A stretch of DNA of 9,795 nt from assembly GCA_910579225.1 (NCBI GenBank), contig CAJTTI010000050.1:1-9795 (forward strand). Direction: 5' to 3'. A program made the translations under genes and the position numbers. The notes beneath the pieces were generated by a model that saw only the letters and a list, made by a program, of their open reading frames with translations, had not been told where the DNA came from and did not search any database. This DNA comes from an uncultured Lachnospiraceae bacterium (lineage in GTDB: Bacteria > Bacillota > Clostridia > Lachnospirales > Lachnospiraceae). This document shows positions 5,944-9,795 of this stretch, piece by piece; within the stretch, counting starts at the first letter, position 1, and each line of letters begins with the position of its first letter.

Positions 5944-7311
5944 TCACTGTATCTCCGGATATTTGGACCTGTCATAATTGTGTGTACCATCGTGGGAATT
6001 GGAATATGCCATCAGCTCCGCATCTGTCTTATAGAAAAATGTAGAACCATCCACTCTTCGGCAAGTGTCGAAATGATACCAGCCTTCGCCCACGTCGATC
6101 AGATTCCAGTAATGCATCGTGGTAGGTGTGGGAATCTTCTCAATATCCATATTCTTAATTCCGGCCCTGGTCAGCAGACATTTGGCTGTCATAGCATAGA
6201 CATAGCAGTCACCTTTACGCTCCACCAATCCTCTGTATGCTCCCTGCACCCAGTTGGTCTTTGGTGTGCCATCAAAATATGCAATTCTCTCATGACACCA
6301 GTTATAGATCTTTTTGGCCTTGTCATAATCACTCAGATTCCCCGCCTCTCCAAAGATGGACGCCAGTATCTTATCCGCTTCCGAATTAACCAGGTCTTCA
6401 GTAATATTGTCCACAGATACCGGCTCCACATGGACAACTGCCGACGCGGACGCTTCATTTCCGGCAGCATCTACCGCTTTGTACAGGACCTCATAATCTC
6501 CTTCTTTTGCCAGATCCACCCCGCTGGCGTCAACCGTCAGTTCTACATTCTCGTCGATATTATCCGTGACAGTGATCCCTTTTTTATAAGAAATACTTCC
6601 GCCCACAGGAACTGTCAGATCCTGTACTCCAGAAATCACAGGCGGTTCCGTATCCACAGCAACTTCCAGCGTGGCAGTCGCTTTGGTCACATTCCCTCCT
6701 TCATCTGAGACCAAAATCACAACTTGGCGGCTGCCTTCGGTCCCGCAGTCCGGCTTCTCCTCGAATCGGGCGGTGGTCGCAGTCACGTCAGTGACCTCCT
6801 CGATAAAATCATCTGCCGTAACTTCTTCTCCCATGTAGACGGTCTTGTCTCTTGTCTTCACCTGGGGCGGAACTGTATCCTCCACCTGAAGTTTGGACGA
6901 GACTTCTCTTCCATATATTTCAATCACCACTTCATAGTCTGCCACTGTATTCAATTCCGTATCCCCATCGACGCCTGACAGTATACTGGCTGTTTTACTT
7001 TCCCAGCGAAGGAAATCCGATACCTCCGGGCAGGGACTTCCTGCCTCAACGGTCATTTCCTTTTTCACGCAGAAGACAGGGAGCATGATATATGCCGCTC
7101 CAACCACTGCTGCCAACACTACCAGCCAGCACACCAGGCGGAACAAAAACAGATTCTGCCTCCGTCTCTTCCTGCGCTTCCTGGCTTTCTGTCTATGCTG
7201 AGCTTCTTTCCTGCGGCGAATCTCCTGTCTTCTATGTTCCTCATATCTTCTTTGTTCTACACGTCTTCTGTGCATCTGTGCTTCCCGGCTGCTTCTTCTG
7301 TCCCGCGCCAA
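5944..7311 (-). CDS. Membrane-anchored Ig-like / transglutaminase-like protein
   Basis: A 455-aa protein. Residues 1-52 are cytoplasmic and extremely basic (21 Arg). A transmembrane helix spans about 54-77, then the chain is extracytoplasmic. Two or three Ig-like beta domains follow (about 85-295), marked by DTVPPQV and DTEPPVI, the usual DUF5011/bacterial Ig starts. The C-terminal domain (about 315-455) is transglutaminase-like (PF01841) with a full triad: Cys369 in RKGDCYVYA, His400 in MHYWN, Asp415 in YHFDTC. Such domains act as cysteine peptidases or amide-transfer enzymes on surface proteins or wall peptides; which applies here is unknown. The start is inferred as TTG 7311: the only strong ribosome site, AGGGAGGAGG (7320-7329), overlaps the stop of asnB and is 8 bases from this TTG. 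A GTG at 7356 in the same frame lies inside asnB and has no such site. Confidence 0.85.
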   Translation of the reverse strand: MARDRRSSREAQMHRRRVEQRRYEEHRRQEIRRRKEAQHRQKARKRRKRRRQNLFLFRLVCWLVVLAAVVGAAYIMLPVFCVKKEMTVEAGSPCPEVSDFLRWESKTASILSGVDGDTELNTVADYEVVIEIYGREVSSKLQVEDTVPPQVKTRDKTVYMGEEVTADDFIEEVTDVTATTARFEEKPDCGTEGSRQVVILVSDEGGNVTKATATLEVAVDTEPPVISGVQDLTVPVGGSISYKKGITVTDNIDENVELTVDASGVDLAKEGDYEVLYKAVDAAGNEASASAVVHVEPVSVDNITEDLVNSEADKILASIFGEAGNLSDYDKAKKIYNWCHERIAYFDGTPKTNWVQGAYRGLVERKGDCYVYAMTAKCLLTRAGIKNMDIEKIPTPTTMHYWNLIDVGEGWYHFDTCRRVDGSTFFYKTDAELMAYSNSHDGTHNYDRSKYPEIQ

Positions 7312-7319
7312 AGACCGCA

Positions 7320-7329
7320 CCTCCTCCCT
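7320..7329 (-). promoter_or_regulatory. Ribosome binding site that decides a TTG start
   Basis: AGGGAGGAGG on the minus strand is nearly a full anti-16S match. Its first A is the last base of the asnB TAA stop. The next start codon in frame at normal distance is TTG at 7311 (8 bases); the GTG directly abutting the site is too close. Termination on asnB and initiation on the next gene are therefore likely coupled. Confidence 0.75.
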
Positions 7330-9167
7330 TAAATCGAAAGCGAGTATCTTTCGCACAGCATGGTGACAGTCATAACAATCAGAAGATAATCAATCTCATA
7401 TGCCCCCATCAGTTTAAAATCACTCTGCCGGTAAATCTGCTTCATTTCATTTACATAATCCACATCAAAAATGCGGTATTTTTTGATAAGATCTTCATCC
7501 AGAAATTCTCTGCCTTCAGCTCTCTTGATCATGGCAGACATTCCAGGCGCCTGGAACGGGAATTTCTTCCGTCTCAGAATCTCATCCGGAACAATTCCTT
7601 CCGATGCTTTTTTCAGAATATATTTCTCATTCACACCATCCAGCTTGTACTTATCCGGTATAGTGATTACAAAGGAGAGCAGATCCACATCCAGAAAGGG
7701 ATGTCTGCCTTCCACTGAATGCGAAAAGAACATTCGGTCTCCATGCTCCCCCAGCAGATGATCGGACAAGCGAAGCTTGTAATCAATGTAAGAACGTCGC
7801 TTCTGTGTACTGAGACCTTTTACACGCTCCACATTGATGGGACTCTTCGCCCATGCGGAAAAACGATCAATCTCTCCCCGGACATCCGCACTGTAGACTT
7901 TTCTGTGAATTTCACGAATCTCCGGATGAATACGCTCATACCGAAAGTATGGATCTCCCCACAGCAGCTCATTGCACGCACACTCCTCCGGAGACATACT
8001 GCCTCTTTGCATACTCCGGAACTGGTCCACCATATACCCGGCATATCCGTAGAAAAATTCATCTGATCCCTGTCCTGTAAGCACCGCTTTTGCCGGAGAT
8101 CCCTCCACCAGCGCTGACAGCAGAAACGCAGCCACATCATAGCTCTCTTTTACCGCCGCCTCCGTATGATAGATCACCTGCGCCAGATTGTCCCAGATCT
8201 CTTCCTCCGCTACTTTTGTATGATAATGGGTTGATTTCACACAATCCCGGACAATCTTCTGAAAATGACTCTCGTCCAGTTCACCGGAACCGATCTCCGC
8301 GGAGAAGGAATAATAGCTGTTCAGCAGATATTTCCCAATATAACATGCTACTACTGAACTGTCCAGACCTCCGGATATATAGAATCCAATGGGCACATCC
8401 GCCACCAATCTTCTGGATATGGCTTCTTTTAGCATCTCCCGAAGCTTCTCTACATAATAAGCTTCCCCTCTGTCCTCTTCCACAGGATCATAAATCAAAT
8501 CCCAGTATTCCAGATTCTCAGGTTCTTGTTCTGGCAGAATCCGGAGCATATGTCCGCCTTCCAGCGAATAAATTCCTTCGAAAAATGTAACCGGGGAAAC
8601 GATTCCCGGAAAATTCATCAGCTGATCCACCGCTTTCAGGTTCAGTCTGCGCTCCACACCCGGATATTCCAGAATCGCTTTGATCTCTGACGCAAACACC
8701 ACCCGGCTGTCTACTATGGTATAAAACAACGGGGCAATTCCAATCTGATCCCGAACCAGCAGAAGCTGCCGGATCTTATCATCATACAAAGCAATGGCAA
8801 ACTGCCCGTTCAAATGATTCACAAAATCTGTTCCATATTCTTCATACAGGTGAAGAATCACTTCCACATCCGTCTCTGTCCGGAACACATGTCCTTTTCC
8901 TGTCAGCTCTGCCTTCAGTTCCCGATAGTTGAAAATCTCTCCGTTGCAGATCAGAGACAAGGTCCGGTCTTCATTCTGGATGGGCTGCATGCCTCCCTGA
9001 AGATCCAGGAAGCTCAGACGGTTAAATCCCAGCCCCACCTGCTCAAGCACCAGAGTCTGGCTTCCATCCGGTCCCCGATGGCGGATTCTCTCAAGCATTC
9101 TTTCCAGGATCCCCCGGTCAATGGGCCTTCTGTCCTTTTGATTATAGATTCCACATATGCCGCACAT
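7329..9167 (-). CDS. asnB: Glutamine-hydrolysing asparagine synthetase-type amidotransferase
   Basis: A 612-aa cytosolic class-II amidotransferase of the AsnB family: an ATP-dependent activation of a carboxylate (aspartate in the founding members) followed by amidation with ammonia from glutamine. The N-terminal glutaminase has the required Cys2 (MCGICG), HRGPDG (30-35), NRLSFLDL with Arg50, and CNGEIFN (74-80). The synthetase domain has the ATP-pyrophosphatase loop SGGLDSS (265-271) and TGQGSDEFFYGY (364-375), where housekeeping AsnB proteins more often have GEGADE or GEGSDE followed by a Gly-Gly-Tyr. Both halves look active. The ATG is preceded by AGGAG with an 11-base spacer, slightly long. 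It lies 32 bases after the MBOAT gene and 17 bases before the transglutaminase-like gene. It may make asparagine, but its place in an envelope operon makes amidation of another carboxylate plausible, as in specialised AsnB relatives. Confidence 0.92.
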   Translation of the reverse strand: MCGICGIYNQKDRRPIDRGILERMLERIRHRGPDGSQTLVLEQVGLGFNRLSFLDLQGGMQPIQNEDRTLSLICNGEIFNYRELKAELTGKGHVFRTETDVEVILHLYEEYGTDFVNHLNGQFAIALYDDKIRQLLLVRDQIGIAPLFYTIVDSRVVFASEIKAILEYPGVERRLNLKAVDQLMNFPGIVSPVTFFEGIYSLEGGHMLRILPEQEPENLEYWDLIYDPVEEDRGEAYYVEKLREMLKEAISRRLVADVPIGFYISGGLDSSVVACYIGKYLLNSYYSFSAEIGSGELDESHFQKIVRDCVKSTHYHTKVAEEEIWDNLAQVIYHTEAAVKESYDVAAFLLSALVEGSPAKAVLTGQGSDEFFYGYAGYMVDQFRSMQRGSMSPEECACNELLWGDPYFRYERIHPEIREIHRKVYSADVRGEIDRFSAWAKSPINVERVKGLSTQKRRSYIDYKLRLSDHLLGEHGDRMFFSHSVEGRHPFLDVDLLSFVITIPDKYKLDGVNEKYILKKASEGIVPDEILRRKKFPFQAPGMSAMIKRAEGREFLDEDLIKKYRIFDVDYVNEMKQIYRQSDFKLMGAYEIDYLLIVMTVTMLCERYSLSI

Positions 9168-9199
9168 AAAATTACCAACTCCTGTTATAGTTTTGCACG

Positions 9200-9795
9200 T
9201 TAAAACCGGTTATAAATAAACTGACTGGCGTCATACCCGATTCCATAACTTCCCATCAGAATAATCAGCAGAAACAATCCGCACCATACCGCTGCACGCA
9301 TGGGATAGGGCTGACGGGCGATAATGCCGCGCACACTTCCTTCTCTCTGCCAGAGACTCGATAACAGCATCAGCCCGCACCCTGCCGCTACAATTCCGTA
9401 GTCCAGCCATGTCAGACCGATAGCCAGCAAAGAACCATCCCACAGCACCTGCCAGTTAAATGATGTAAACATGGAAGCAAACATCCGGAATGTTGTGGAT
9501 ACGTCCGTATAACAGTCAAACATATTCAGACAGCATACAAGCAGAAACGTGCGCCCCACCTGAAAAAGTTTATAGAAAAATGTTCCGTCCACGGCAAACT
9601 TTTTATGAAATCGTCCATAGAACGGCTCCAGTTCTTCCGACACCATCAATACCACAAAATTCCCCAATCCCCACACGATAAAGTTCCAGCTGGCTCCATG
9701 CCAGATGCCAGTAGCAAACCATACAACAAACGAGGATACATACACCGGAAGGCGTCTGCCTACCACTTCCCCAAAATGGCTTCTGGAAAATTTCG
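9200..9795 (-). CDS. MBOAT-family membrane O-acyltransferase, C-terminal part
   Basis: The last 198 or so residues of an integral membrane O-acyltransferase; the gene continues past 9795. The key motif is GIWHGASWNFIVWGL, whose His is the MBOAT catalytic histidine shared by AlgI, PatA and DltB. Several hydrophobic segments follow, and the protein ends in GYDASQFIYNRF, the usual MBOAT C-terminal motif. Such proteins carry acyl or aminoacyl groups across the membrane and work with an SGNH partner, here probably the protein encoded at 4019-5080. An internal GTG at 9766 is not the start: the frame stays open to the window edge, reading KFSRSHFGE before it, which is family-like. The stop at 9200 is 32 bases before asnB. 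Confidence 0.92.
   Translation of the reverse strand, partial: KFSRSHFGEVVGRRLPVYVSSFVVWFATGIWHGASWNFIVWGLGNFVVLMVSEELEPFYGRFHKKFAVDGTFFYKLFQVGRTFLLVCCLNMFDCYTDVSTTFRMFASMFTSFNWQVLWDGSLLAIGLTWLDYGIVAAGCGLMLLSSLWQREGSVRGIIARQPYPMRAAVWCGLFLLIILMGSYGIGYDASQFIYNRF

Noticed and set aside
5737..6708. 323-codon plus-strand frame opposite the racemase and transglutaminase-like genes
   Set aside because: It spans two convincing minus-strand genes and their gap, has no ribosome site, and its His/Arg/Ile-rich sequence shows no domain.
8090..8590. 166-codon plus-strand frame opposite asnB
   Set aside because: It is a Pro/Ser-rich shadow frame inside the asnB coding region, with no start signal.

Overview
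The window looks like chromosome of a Firmicute in class Clostridia, most likely Lachnospiraceae. This rests on strong AGGAGG-type ribosome sites, textbook TTGACA/TATAAT promoters, moderate GC content and the protein families present. The placement is an inference from style, not from a marker gene.

Layout. (1) Positions 1-115 hold the 5' part of a tRNA-Pro(TGG) gene on the minus strand with a perfect consensus promoter; its 3' end lies off the left edge. (2) Positions 179-528 hold no convincing protein gene. They do hold a minus-strand promoter (500-528) and a hairpin terminator (179-221) that frame a purine-rich transcript of about 310 nt carrying several tiny reading frames: a candidate small RNA or small-peptide locus. 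(3) Positions 616-3174, plus strand, are a promoter followed by an oligo-1,6-glucosidase (GH13) and a cyclase-family metal hydrolase, probably co-transcribed. (4) Positions 3175-3302 hold a 12-bp inverted repeat and no gene. (5) Positions 3303-9795, minus strand, are one tightly spaced operon read right to left. It encodes an MBOAT O-acyltransferase (cut by the right edge), a glutamine-dependent asparagine synthetase, a membrane-anchored Ig-like/transglutaminase-like protein, an aspartate/glutamate racemase-family enzyme, a DltD-like SGNH protein with Cys in place of the usual Ser, and a small lipoprotein. It ends at a clear terminator (3303-3350).

How the genes may work together. The MBOAT and SGNH proteins are the usual pair for moving an acyl or aminoacyl group across the membrane onto a surface polymer (as in DltB/DltD or AlgI/AlgJ-X systems). 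Here the pair is interleaved with amino acid enzymes (amidotransferase, racemase) and with extracytoplasmic thiol-type proteins (transglutaminase-like, Cys-SGNH). The inference is a cell-envelope decoration pathway whose donor may be an amidated or D-amino acid. The polymer, the donor and any activating enzyme are not visible, and the operon's promoter and first genes are beyond 9795. The glucosidase/cyclase pair appears unrelated and converges on this operon.
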